Source: Clostridia bacterium
GTDB lineage: Bacteria > Bacillota > Clostridia > Oscillospirales > QAMX01
Assembly: GCA_024404415.1 (NCBI GenBank)
Contig: JAKSPX010000070.1
Span: 1 to 7,288, forward strand
Direction: 5' to 3'
DNA length: 7,288 nt
In this document: in pieces, positions 1-5,374 of the stretch
Layout of the letters: each line of letters starts with the position of its first letter
How positions within the stretch are numbered: position 1 is the stretch's first letter
Notes under the pieces: generated by a model
Seen by the model: the letters and a program-made list of their open reading frames with translations, nothing else
What the model was told of the DNA's origin: nothing
Database searches by the model: none
Program-made: the position numbers and the translations under genes

Positions 1-296
1 TATACTGCCGGGCCGGAATGGGTGTGGATGGCGCAGACGATGATGTTTTCCGTGGGCACGCCGCTCTTTTCGGACATGGCGCATTTCACCGCCTGCATCA
101 GCGGATCCTCGATATAGAGGAGATCGGCGGTGGCGACGATGGCCTGCTTGCCCCCTTCTTCAAAGGCGAAGGCGGTGAAATGCAGGGGATCGTGGACGCT
201 CGTCGACGGTCTTCCCGGCGCGTAGCCTGCAAGAATGGCGCCGACCGCAGGTGTGATGTCGCGTCTTCCGACGCCGACCTTGAATTGCTCTGACAT
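1..296 (-). CDS. Neutral/alkaline ceramidase-like hydrolase, N-terminal part (runs off left edge)
   Basis: The first 98 codons are present on the minus strand; the rest lies beyond base 1. The start ATG (294-296) is set by a strong ribosome site, GGAGGAAAGG (307-316), 10 bases upstream. The protein opens MSEQFKVGVGRRDITP, then LAGY (residues 22-25), VHDPL (34-38) and AIHTHSGP (89-96). This order (DITP near the N-terminus, AGY, H-D-P-L, then HTHSGP) is typical of the N-terminal domain of neutral ceramidases, where the HxH pair lies in the zinc site. H91 and H93 are the matching residues here. Ceramidases cut the amide bond of ceramide, but many bacterial members of this family have no tested substrate. 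There is no signal peptide, so the protein is probably cytoplasmic, unlike secreted ceramidases. It lies downstream of the TIM-barrel gene on the same strand and may be its last cotranscribed partner. The family call is fairly safe; the substrate is unknown. Confidence 0.85.
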   Translation of the reverse strand, partial: MSEQFKVGVGRRDITPAVGAILAGYAPGRPSTSVHDPLHFTAFAFEEGGKQAIVATADLLYIEDPLMQAVKCAMSEKSGVPTENIIVCAIHTHSGPAV

Positions 297-323
297 ATTT
301 GACTATCCTTTCCTCCGGGATTG

Positions 324-357
324 ATGAAAAGATCCTTCACTTCGTTCAGAATGGCAG
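324..357. repeat. Short intergenic repeat of the 'GATCCTTC...TTCAGAATG' type
   Basis: Read on the minus strand this is CATTCTGAACGAAGTGAAGG followed by ATCTTTTC. It resembles the very common bacterial intergenic motif of the form CATTCTGAGCGAAGCGAAG-A-ATC. Only one clear copy is in the window. It sits just upstream of the ribosome site of the ceramidase-like gene and directly beside the larger composite repeat at 377-473. The similarity is recalled from general experience of such repeats, not from a search. Confidence 0.4.
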
Positions 358-376
358 GGATGGTGCATGAGGGTAC

Positions 377-473
377 AAAGGAGACGGATTGCCACAACCA
401 GTCTGCGGACTGGTTTCGCAATGACAAAGGAGAAACATTGTGCTGTAACAGCCAACTCCTCACTCCTCCCTCC
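377..473 (+). repeat. Composite intergenic repeat, copy A, with TGCG-loop palindrome
   Basis: Starts AAAGGAGACGGATTGCCAC (377-395), then a perfect 8-bp palindrome AACCAGTC / TGCG loop / GACTGGTT (396-415), then TCGCAATGACAAAGGAG (416-432), ACATTGT (435-441) and CAACTCCTCACTCCTC (453-468). ATTGC (388-392) and GCAAT (418-422) form an outer stem around the palindrome. The 17-mer TCGCAATGACAAAGGAG, ACATTGT and the 16-mer CAACTCCTCACTCCTC recur in the same order in copy C (5486-5537). The 14-mer AAAGGAGACGGATT recurs inverted at 2607-2620. It fills most of the gap between the TIM-barrel gene and the ceramidase-like gene. No transposase or other protein is encoded within it. Confidence 0.8.
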
Positions 474-606
474 TCACTTGACAATAAATCCGCCGAACTG
501 CCCGGGATAAAGCATGGTGTCTATCATGACGAAGTTTTCTTCCAGGCTTCCCGTAAGCCCGCCGAAGAAGGAGATCTCTTTATATGCCTTATCGAGCGTG
601 AGCTTT
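474..606 (-). other. Displaced C-terminal tail of the TIM-barrel gene (43 codons, shifted frame)
   Basis: Immediately after codon D605 of the 589-2421 gene, the frame one base further on stays open for 43 codons to a TGA at 474-476. The tail begins KLTLDKAYKEISFFGG, continues LTGSLEENFVMI, and ends YPGQFGGFIVK. It looks like real protein: alternating hydrophobic strand pattern and a closing 'GG-F-hydrophobic' strand as seen at the end of beta-sandwich domains in such hydrolases. By contrast the unshifted frame gives only the short unlike end KAHAR. Removing one A from the AAA at 604-606 (minus strand GACAAAGCTC to GACAAGCTC) would join the two into a 648-residue protein. The tail ends at the edge of repeat copy A. 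Confidence 0.75.
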
Positions 607-2421
607 GTCGGGGCCGAAATTCCAGAGGCCTACGGTCATGGGGCTTTCATCCTTCCGCGAAAGCACGTAAAGCCCCGGTTCCTTTTCGGCTCTGACCGGG
701 AGTTCAGCACCGGTCAGCCACGCGTAAGCGTCGAAAAGCTGGGTCTGGTGCGGGTAATTGTTGAAGAGCGCCGAGGAAGAAAGGACGCGCTCCGCGTCAA
801 AGGCGTAGACGAGGAAGCGTCTGCCTTCTTTATTTTCATAACGGTAGGCCGCGGGAGAGCCGTCTGCAAACCTGCTGAGGATCTCGGCGTTCGGGCGCAG
901 GGTGAAGCGCCGGAAGGCCGCCGCACCGTTGGCGGAATTGCCGCCCCACACCGCGCCGAGTGGAATGGTCACCCCGTCCGGGAATACTTCGGCGGAGGGC
1001 GCGGACATTTTCTCCGCCTTGTATAATCCGACATCCTCACCCGCCGCGTCAAGAATCTCCGCCGCGACCGCGTCGAGGATCAGGGGCATATCCCCCGTGC
1101 CCTCAATATACCGCGCGTTCTCGCCGAAGACCAGCGCCGCGGGCGTACAGGGCGTTTTTTCAAATGCGGTCGGAAGGGAAACGGCGTTGGAAAAGCGCAC
1201 TGAGGCGGGGACGATGCTATTCATGAGGTCGCTTTCGGTGCGGCCGTCGCAGTCGAGCGTCGGGATTTTCCGGATATTTTCATATACCCAGACGCCCGCC
1301 GTCTCTTTTCCTTCAAAGGCCCTGCCGATCTCCTCGCGGAGGGCTTCAAAGCGGACGTGGCGGTCGATATAACCCTTTTCAAAATCGGGCTTCTGGGAAT
1401 AATCCAGCATGTATTTGAGGATGGCGTCGGCCTTTTCCTCCGCGAGGAGCACCTGATCGAAGTCCTCGGCGTACAAAAACGGCGTGATGGTGCGCGGGCG
1501 CGGGTAGAGGTCGCCTTCGGTGAAGACCTCGAGCTCCGGGGCGACTTTTTCGCACCACGCAAGCTGCATCCGTTCAAGGTCGACGATGGTCCCGAGGCCG
1601 GAGGTGCCGAAGGCGTGAGAATTGTTCCAATAGGGTGCGCCGATGAGGCGGAGGAAGGGCTTGGTGTTCCCCGCGAGGATGCGGGACATCTCGATGGAGT
1701 CGATGCCGTCAAGATCCCACGTGTCCAGGCAGGCGCAGTGCCCGAGGCGGACAGTGGGATCGACCTCGTCGACCGCCGCGCGGAGTTTCTTTAAGAAATC
1801 ACGCATGGTGTCGCCCTGCAAAGAGAGCCACAGGTCGCGCCACGGGTTTTTCCCGCCGACAAAGACCTTTCCGGCAAGCTCTTCGCGGGTGATCTCCTCG
1901 CTTTCAGCAAGCAGACCCGCCGCCTTTGCGCGGGCGTTATATAATTTCATGTGTTCCGCACAGGCGCAGCCGATGACGCACGGACCGTGGTTTCCGAGGC
2001 GCAGGTCGTCGTCGATCATGATGAGCTTCGCCCCCGCCCTGACGACCTTACCAAGCTCGCGGCGGAAATTCTCGACAAGGCGGTCATCCAGCGGGCAGAA
2101 GGAATCGTCCGCCATGCCGTTAGTCGACAGGCCGCGGATGTGGAGCCAGTCGGGATAGACCCGCGGCGCATCGTGCGAAAGCACCGCACCGTGGCCGAGG
2201 CCGTTGATCCAGACGCCGACCTCGAAGCCTTCGTTTTCATAAAAGGCGATGTTTTCCCCGAGAAGCCGCATGGTCTCGTCCTCGGCGGCGCAGTCTTCAT
2301 AGGCGCGGTGGGGCGCGATGAAGACGCGGTCGGCCTTCGCGCGGCGGAGTTCTTCAACGTAAGCCGCCCGCGTTTCCTCCGTGGACATGTGATTCATCAG
2401 GGGGATATAGAGCTTCCTCAT
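589..2421 (-). CDS. Putative TIM-barrel glycoside-hydrolase-like protein, frameshifted near its 3' end
   Basis: As written, 610 residues; 648 if the one-base shift at 604-606 is corrected. The start MRKLYIPL (ATG 2419-2421) is chosen because AAAGGA (2434-2439) lies 12 bases upstream and because the upstream in-frame codons run through a palindromic non-coding element. Visible features: strand VFIAP (33-37), VGVWINGLG (68-76), MIDDDLRL (135-142), a Cys-rich GCACAEH (151-157), ACLDTW (230-235), EGDLYPRPR (302-310) and GVWVYEN (376-382). Repeated hydrophobic strands ending in acidic or aromatic residues, followed by helices, suggest a (beta/alpha)8 barrel of the clan GH-A kind in residues 1 to about 390. 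Residues about 400-600 look like a Rossmann-like or beta-rich C-terminal region. E302 and D136-D139 are candidate active-site acids. I do not recognise a named family. No signal peptide. It lies between two other putative hydrolases on the same strand, which supports a catabolic role. Substrate unknown. Confidence 0.8.
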   Translation of the reverse strand: MRKLYIPLMNHMSTEETRAAYVEELRRAKADRVFIAPHRAYEDCAAEDETMRLLGENIAFYENEGFEVGVWINGLGHGAVLSHDAPRVYPDWLHIRGLSTNGMADDSFCPLDDRLVENFRRELGKVVRAGAKLIMIDDDLRLGNHGPCVIGCACAEHMKLYNARAKAAGLLAESEEITREELAGKVFVGGKNPWRDLWLSLQGDTMRDFLKKLRAAVDEVDPTVRLGHCACLDTWDLDGIDSIEMSRILAGNTKPFLRLIGAPYWNNSHAFGTSGLGTIVDLERMQLAWCEKVAPELEVFTEGDLYPRPRTITPFLYAEDFDQVLLAEEKADAILKYMLDYSQKPDFEKGYIDRHVRFEALREEIGRAFEGKETAGVWVYENIRKIPTLDCDGRTESDLMNSIVPASVRFSNAVSLPTAFEKTPCTPAALVFGENARYIEGTGDMPLILDAVAAEILDAAGEDVGLYKAEKMSAPSAEVFPDGVTIPLGAVWGGNSANGAAAFRRFTLRPNAEILSRFADGSPAAYRYENKEGRRFLVYAFDAERVLSSSALFNNYPHQTQLFDAYAWLTGAELPVRAEKEPGLYVLSRKDESPMTVGLWNFGPDKAHAR

Positions 2422-2433
2422 ATTGATAACCAT

Positions 2434-2439
2434 TCCTTT
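2434..2439 (-). promoter_or_regulatory. Ribosome binding site deciding the start at 2421
   Basis: On the minus strand, AAAGGA lies 12 bases before ATG 2421. A nearer in-frame ATG (2431-2433, giving MVINMRKL) directly abuts this site with no spacing, so it cannot be served by it. The 3' strand of the three-way-junction element ends two bases upstream of the GAAAGG core (2435-2440). Confidence 0.6.
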
Positions 2440-2441
2440 CT

Positions 2442-2512
2442 CATTTGTGCCGTTTTTCTTTGCGGAGCAAAGAAAATTCAGAGTTTGATTTATGCTCTGA
2501 AAGGCACAAATG
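2442..2512 (-). ncRNA. Candidate structured 5' leader: perfect three-way junction
   Basis: Three fully complementary stems nest in 71 bases. Outer stem P1 is CATTTGTGCC (2442-2451) with GGCACAAATG (2503-2512), 10 bp. Inside it are TTTTCTTTGC (2454-2463) with GCAAAGAAAA (2467-2476), 10 bp with a three-base loop, and TTCAGAG (2477-2483) with CTCTGAA (2495-2501), 7 bp with an 11-base loop. Only three bases (2452, 2453, 2502) are unpaired at the junction. On the minus strand it lies directly before the ribosome site of the TIM-barrel gene. CCUUUC (2504 to 2499, minus strand) could instead pair with GAAAGG of that ribosome site, so the fold might control translation. It fits no riboswitch class I know. 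Because every stem is Watson-Crick, it could equally be a DNA-level palindromic mobile repeat. No U-run follows P1, so it is not a standard terminator. Confidence 0.5.
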
Positions 2513-2539
2513 TTGGGGCTGTAAAAACTCACAAGACCC

Positions 2540-2620
2540 TGTCATTCCGAGCCAACGCCGCAGCGTTGGCCGTGGATACAAACCAGTTTGCGAACTGGTT
2601 TGTTGAAATCCGTCTCCTTT
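2540..2620 (-). repeat. Composite intergenic repeat, copy B' (inverted), two palindromes
   Basis: Read on the minus strand this starts AAAGGAGACGGATT (2620 to 2607), a 14-base exact match to copy A. It holds an 11-bp palindrome at 2578-2603 (plus strand ACAAACCAGTT / TGCG / AACTGGTTTGT) and an 8-bp palindrome at 2551-2570 (plus strand GCCAACGC / CGCA / GCGTTGGC), and closes with TCGGAATGACA (2550 to 2540), the counterpart of TCGCAATGACA in copies A and C. Thus one repeat carries two stem-loops with the same four-base loop theme but unlike stems. It faces copy B across about ten bases. Confidence 0.7.
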
Positions 2621-2629
2621 TTGAGAGAA

Positions 2630-2700
2630 TACGGATTGCCACGACCATCCTGCGGGAATCAAACCAGTCCGCAGACTGGTTTGTGGTCTCTCAATGACAA
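2630..2700 (+). repeat. Composite intergenic repeat, copy B, nested palindromes
   Basis: Opens TACGGATTGCCACG (2630-2643), a 14-base exact match to copy C (5458-5471), and closes CAATGACA (2692-2699). Inside are a 10-bp palindrome CAAACCAGTC / CGCA / GACTGGTTTG (2660-2683), an outer stem GACCA (2643-2647) with TGGTC (2684-2688), and a small CC-TGCG-GG hairpin near 2648-2658. The stop codon of the beta-helix gene (TGA, plus-strand tca 2691-2693) lies inside its right end, so the repeat overlaps coding sequence. Confidence 0.7.
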
Positions 2701-4790
2701 TTGAGTTTTTTTACAGCCCGCTTTTCCTCCATGGCTTTGTAGGGGATGCCGTCTCCGGCATAGAAACCGAGCTTTTCGGCTTCTCCGCCCTTACAAGGCG
2801 TGAAATCGTAGTTTGCGGGGTCGGCAAGGCCGGGATCGGCGATCAGGCTGTTGCCGCCGACGCCGAGCTTTGAAAAGACATCGGAGAGCTTCTCTTCCCC
2901 GATCTTTTCCTCGCGTGCGAGGTCAAAGAAGATATTGTTCTGCAGGGACGCGGTGCGGAGGGTGGAATAGAGCTGATCCGGGGTGATGAAGGTGTTATTT
3001 TTCTGAATGAAGATATTTCTCTCGTAGAGGATGGTGTCGTGGAGCTCGGCGCGGGAAACCCGGAAGCTGCCGTTGCCGCCGAAGGCGAAGATGTTGTTGA
3101 CCACGACGTTCCGCGCGCCGTAGTGCTGATGGTAGCCCTCGCACTTGGTATTGTAGACCACGTTGCCGCGGATGAGGAGATCCTGGCTTCCCTCGTCGGT
3201 GTAGATGCCCCAGCCGCCGTAATGGGCGGAATTCACGTCGTGGATGCGGTTTTCCTCCACTCTGGTGCCGGTCTGATGGCCGAGGAGGTAGATGCCGCCC
3301 ATGTCGGAGAGGCGGCCCATGCCGACGTGGTGGATGTGGTTTCTCCGGATGAGGTTGCCGAAGGCGCGGTTTTCGCGGTAGCCCCAGACGAAACCGACCG
3401 AAATGCCGGTGTAATCCAGCCACGCGATCTCGTTTTCGCTGACTTCGTTTTCGGAGGCGTGGATGATCAAAACGCCGCAGCCCGCGGCATAGCGGATGCC
3501 CATGTGGAGGATGGTGTTGTTTCTGACCGTGCAGAAGCTGGTCTTCTCCGCCTCGTCCGAGGAGGTGCTGCCGCCGGTGATGCGCACGCCGCCCGCCGCC
3601 ATGTAGGTAAAGGTGTTGCCTTCCACGCGGATGCGCTGGCAGCCCGGGTTGATGCCGATGGCATAAACGCCGAGGCAGGAAAGGGTGCAGTCTTCCACCG
3701 AGCAGCCTTTGGCGTAATCAAAGGACAGCGCGCCGTTGCCGCCGCAGACCGACTGCGCGTCGGAGGCATAATAGGTGACCTCGTGCCCATCCTCATGGGT
3801 GCCCATGTCGGAGGAGGCGGCGTATTCGTTTTTGGTGCAGAAGAGCGCGAGATTGCGGATGTGGATCTCCTTCATCGGGGTCTCGCGGGTGCCTTCCACG
3901 AGGAAGAGCGCCGGAACGGAGGGGGCGTAGACCTCAAGGGACGCCGGGTCGACAGTTTCATCCTCCGGCATATAGTAGACACGGGCAGCCGCGCGGTCGA
4001 GATACCACTGGCCGGGGCGGGTGAAGCCCTGCGGGATGTGCTCGAAATAATAGTGGAGCGCGGAGGGATGCTCGTCCGGCCCATAGCAGGTGGTGAGGGC
4101 AAAGCGGCTGGGAAGCGCCATCTGGAGCTTGCCGGTCTCGCGGTCATAGGACGTGACGGGGCTGTGCTCGTCGATCCAGTAATGATAATAATTCACCGTG
4201 GCGTTTTCAATGGCAGAGAGGTTTGCAAGGTCTTCCTTTTTGGCAACAAACCAGCGGGAGGGCGTGAAAAGCGCCGCGTCGGAGTTATTCTCGGTGTCGA
4301 GCGCCGTGAAGGTCGCCTCCCCTTCCGGGTAGCGGGTGGGAGACGCCGGGACGCCGTTTACATAAAGATCGGTGAAGACCGCGTTCTCTTTCCCCTCCGG
4401 GAGCGGGGCGGAAAGGCAGGCGCGTCCGTTGAAGGTGTCTTTTCCCCAGCCGGTGAGCTTAAAGCCGCCGACGATGCGTTTCTTTTCGCCGAAGGAGGTG
4501 AAGGTCACGCCGGAGAGCGGGAACATTGCCCCGTCCACGTAAGAATTCATCTTCACGCCGAGTCTGATCGGGGCATCGAGGTAATAATCCTCGGTGAAGG
4601 CAATGGTGATGGGGCGCAGGTCGCCCACGGCGCGGAGCTCGGTAACGTCGCGGATGGCGCGCTCCACCGTTTTCACCGGGCCGTTACCCGATTCATCCAC
4701 AACCGGCGCAAAGCCGTTGCGGCCCATCTCATCCGAGCCGTTTTTCTGCGAAACGTAGATGGTGGAAGCCTGATGGAAATTGAGTAACAT
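2691..4790 (-). CDS. Right-handed parallel beta-helix protein, glycoside hydrolase-like (possibly GH141-related)
   Basis: 699 residues. ATG 4788-4790 follows AAAGGGG (4800-4806) at nine bases. Domains: an N-terminal strand and helix region (IYVSQKNGSD 11-20; KTVERAIRDV 40-49) typical of beta-helix enzymes; a probable beta-sandwich insertion at about 110-290 (VGGFKLTGW 107-115, ARVYYMPEDE 269-278); then beta-helix rungs from about 305 to 625 with repeated N-x-hydrophobic turns (VRNNTI, VSENEIAWLDYTGIS, IRRNHIHHVG, VEENRIHDV, IRGNVVYN, VVNNIFAF). DMGGIY (496-501) and GGWGIYTDEGS (525-535) are the likely active-site rungs, with D496, D532 and E533 as candidate acids. ADPGLADPANYDF (651-663) is a usual C-terminal signature of such proteins. 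No signal peptide, so probably cytoplasmic. GH141 includes alpha-L-fucosidase and xylanase activities; that placement is inference. It starts five bases after the GNAT stop, so the two are very likely cotranscribed. Its last residues and stop come from repeat copy B. Confidence 0.88.
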   Translation of the reverse strand: MLLNFHQASTIYVSQKNGSDEMGRNGFAPVVDESGNGPVKTVERAIRDVTELRAVGDLRPITIAFTEDYYLDAPIRLGVKMNSYVDGAMFPLSGVTFTSFGEKKRIVGGFKLTGWGKDTFNGRACLSAPLPEGKENAVFTDLYVNGVPASPTRYPEGEATFTALDTENNSDAALFTPSRWFVAKKEDLANLSAIENATVNYYHYWIDEHSPVTSYDRETGKLQMALPSRFALTTCYGPDEHPSALHYYFEHIPQGFTRPGQWYLDRAAARVYYMPEDETVDPASLEVYAPSVPALFLVEGTRETPMKEIHIRNLALFCTKNEYAASSDMGTHEDGHEVTYYASDAQSVCGGNGALSFDYAKGCSVEDCTLSCLGVYAIGINPGCQRIRVEGNTFTYMAAGGVRITGGSTSSDEAEKTSFCTVRNNTILHMGIRYAAGCGVLIIHASENEVSENEIAWLDYTGISVGFVWGYRENRAFGNLIRRNHIHHVGMGRLSDMGGIYLLGHQTGTRVEENRIHDVNSAHYGGWGIYTDEGSQDLLIRGNVVYNTKCEGYHQHYGARNVVVNNIFAFGGNGSFRVSRAELHDTILYERNIFIQKNNTFITPDQLYSTLRTASLQNNIFFDLAREEKIGEEKLSDVFSKLGVGGNSLIADPGLADPANYDFTPCKGGEAEKLGFYAGDGIPYKAMEEKRAVKKLNCH

Positions 4791-4795
4791 CTCAC

Positions 4796-5275
4796 TTAAC
4801 CCCTTTCATAAAAGAGCGTGTAGTAAAATTCGCCCGAGGTGTGGACGCCCTGTCTCTGGAATCCGCAGTGCTCATAGAGGCGCTGGCCCTTGAAGTTGGT
4901 CTGGGCGGTGATGAGCGTCATGCCGCCGCAGCCGGTCTTGTGGGTATATTCCTTGACGAAGTTGATCATGTCGGTGCCGATGTGCTGACCGTGGTAACCG
5001 TCGCGCACGGCGATGCCGAGTTCGGGAACGAGGAGATGGGCGTGGTATAAAAAGACGAGGCCGACCATGAGCTCCTTGCCCTCGACTTCCTTGGTGGCGA
5101 TCCACACGACGTGGTTTTCCAGCGTCCCGTCGAAGAATTTCAGGATGCGCTTTTCGTTGCCGCGGTTGACGTTGAAGAAGGACGAGCTGTATTCGCCCAT
5201 GACGGCGAAGAAATCCTCCACCAGCGGGCGGTCATTCATGGTGATGGGGCGGATGGTCATATCGGTATTGTACAT
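4796..5275 (-). CDS. GNAT family N-acetyltransferase
   Basis: 159 residues from MYNTDMTIRPIT. The start at 5275 is set by a perfect AGGAGGT (5286-5292) upstream; a longer frame to 5356 would run through the promoter and is not used. The fold order is that of GNAT enzymes: beta1 TIRPITMNDRPLVEDFF, central strands VVWIATKEV and LMVGLVFLYHA, then motif A with strand ELGIAV and the acetyl-CoA pyrophosphate loop RDGYHGQHIG, a helix (TDMINFVKEY), strand MTLITAQTN, and the C-terminal YEHCGF. The loop keeps Q and the final G of the Q/R-x-x-G-x-G/A consensus in a somewhat altered form (G-Q-H-I-G). Acceptor unknown. As first gene of the minus-strand set, close to the beta-helix gene, it could acetylate a sugar or amine released by the neighbours, but GNAT genes often sit beside unrelated ones. 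Confidence 0.9.
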   Translation of the reverse strand: MYNTDMTIRPITMNDRPLVEDFFAVMGEYSSSFFNVNRGNEKRILKFFDGTLENHVVWIATKEVEGKELMVGLVFLYHAHLLVPELGIAVRDGYHGQHIGTDMINFVKEYTHKTGCGGMTLITAQTNFKGQRLYEHCGFQRQGVHTSGEFYYTLFYERG

Positions 5276-5285
5276 AAGGCTTGTT

Positions 5286-5292
5286 ACCTCCT
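5286..5292 (-). promoter_or_regulatory. Ribosome binding site of the GNAT gene
   Basis: AGGAGGT on the minus strand, ten bases before ATG 5275. It fixes the start and rejects the upstream in-frame ATG at 5356, which has no such site and overlaps the -35 box. Confidence 0.85.
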
Positions 5293-5327
5293 GATATAGC
5301 CGGGTATACCGGTTTTCTGATAGCTCC

Positions 5328-5356
5328 ATTATAGCCGTTTTTCGCCCGTGGTGCAA
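5328..5356 (-). promoter_or_regulatory. Sigma-A promoter of the minus-strand cluster
   Basis: On the minus strand TTGCAC (5356 to 5351), exactly 17 bases, then the perfect -10 box TATAAT (5333 to 5328). Transcription would start near 5321-5325, giving a leader of about 50 bases with an 8-bp palindrome GGTATACC between promoter and ribosome site. It drives the GNAT gene and, given the five-base gap, the beta-helix gene. Whether transcripts reach the two further genes across repeat-filled gaps is not visible. Confidence 0.8.
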
Positions 5357-5374
5357 GGAAAAGATGCGGGAAGA

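Larger units (their letters stand above)
2516..2719. repeat. Long inverted repeat enclosing two facing repeat copies
   Basis: GGGCTGTAAAAACTCA (2516-2531) matches the reverse complement of TGAGTTTTTTTACAGCCC (2702-2719), except that the right arm has two more bases in its A/T run. Inside the arms both sides continue with TGTCATT reading inward: 2540-2546 on the plus strand, and the complement of 2693-2699 on the minus strand. The unit is therefore roughly symmetrical over about 204 bases. The right arm lies inside the 3' end of the beta-helix gene and encodes its RAVKKL residues. No open reading frame of its own is credible. Confidence 0.6.

Noticed and set aside
18..293. 91-codon open frame on the plus strand at the left edge
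   Set aside because: Antisense to the ceramidase-like gene, which has clear family motifs and a strong ribosome site.
321..1026. Overlapping plus-strand open frames (321-695, 514-1026)
   Set aside because: The first translates repeat copy A, and both are antisense to the TIM-barrel gene 3' region. They lack ribosome sites and recognisable motifs.
2454..2476. TTTTCTTTGC-GGA-GCAAAGAAAA hairpin as an intrinsic terminator of the beta-helix gene
   Set aside because: No U-run follows the stem on either strand; the A/T bases are inside the stem. It fits better as an arm of the three-way junction.
2477..2501. TTCAGAG/CTCTGAA hairpin followed by TTTTCTTT on the minus strand as a terminator or attenuator
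   Set aside because: The 7-bp stem is AT-rich with an 11-base loop, and the T-tract is interrupted and pairs in the next stem. Too weak to annotate as a terminator.
2422..2532. 37-codon N-terminal extension of the TIM-barrel gene
   Set aside because: It runs through the three-way-junction palindromes and the inverted-repeat arm, has no ribosome site at its ATG, and the MRKLYIPL start has one.
3039..4787. 582-codon open frame on the plus strand
   Set aside because: It is exactly antisense to the beta-helix gene, has no ribosome site, is Ala/Val/Gly/Asp-rich without domain motifs, and arises from GC-rich codons of the real gene.
5276..5356. 27-codon N-terminal extension of the GNAT gene
   Set aside because: It overlaps the -35 and -10 boxes and the AGGAGGT site of the shorter form.
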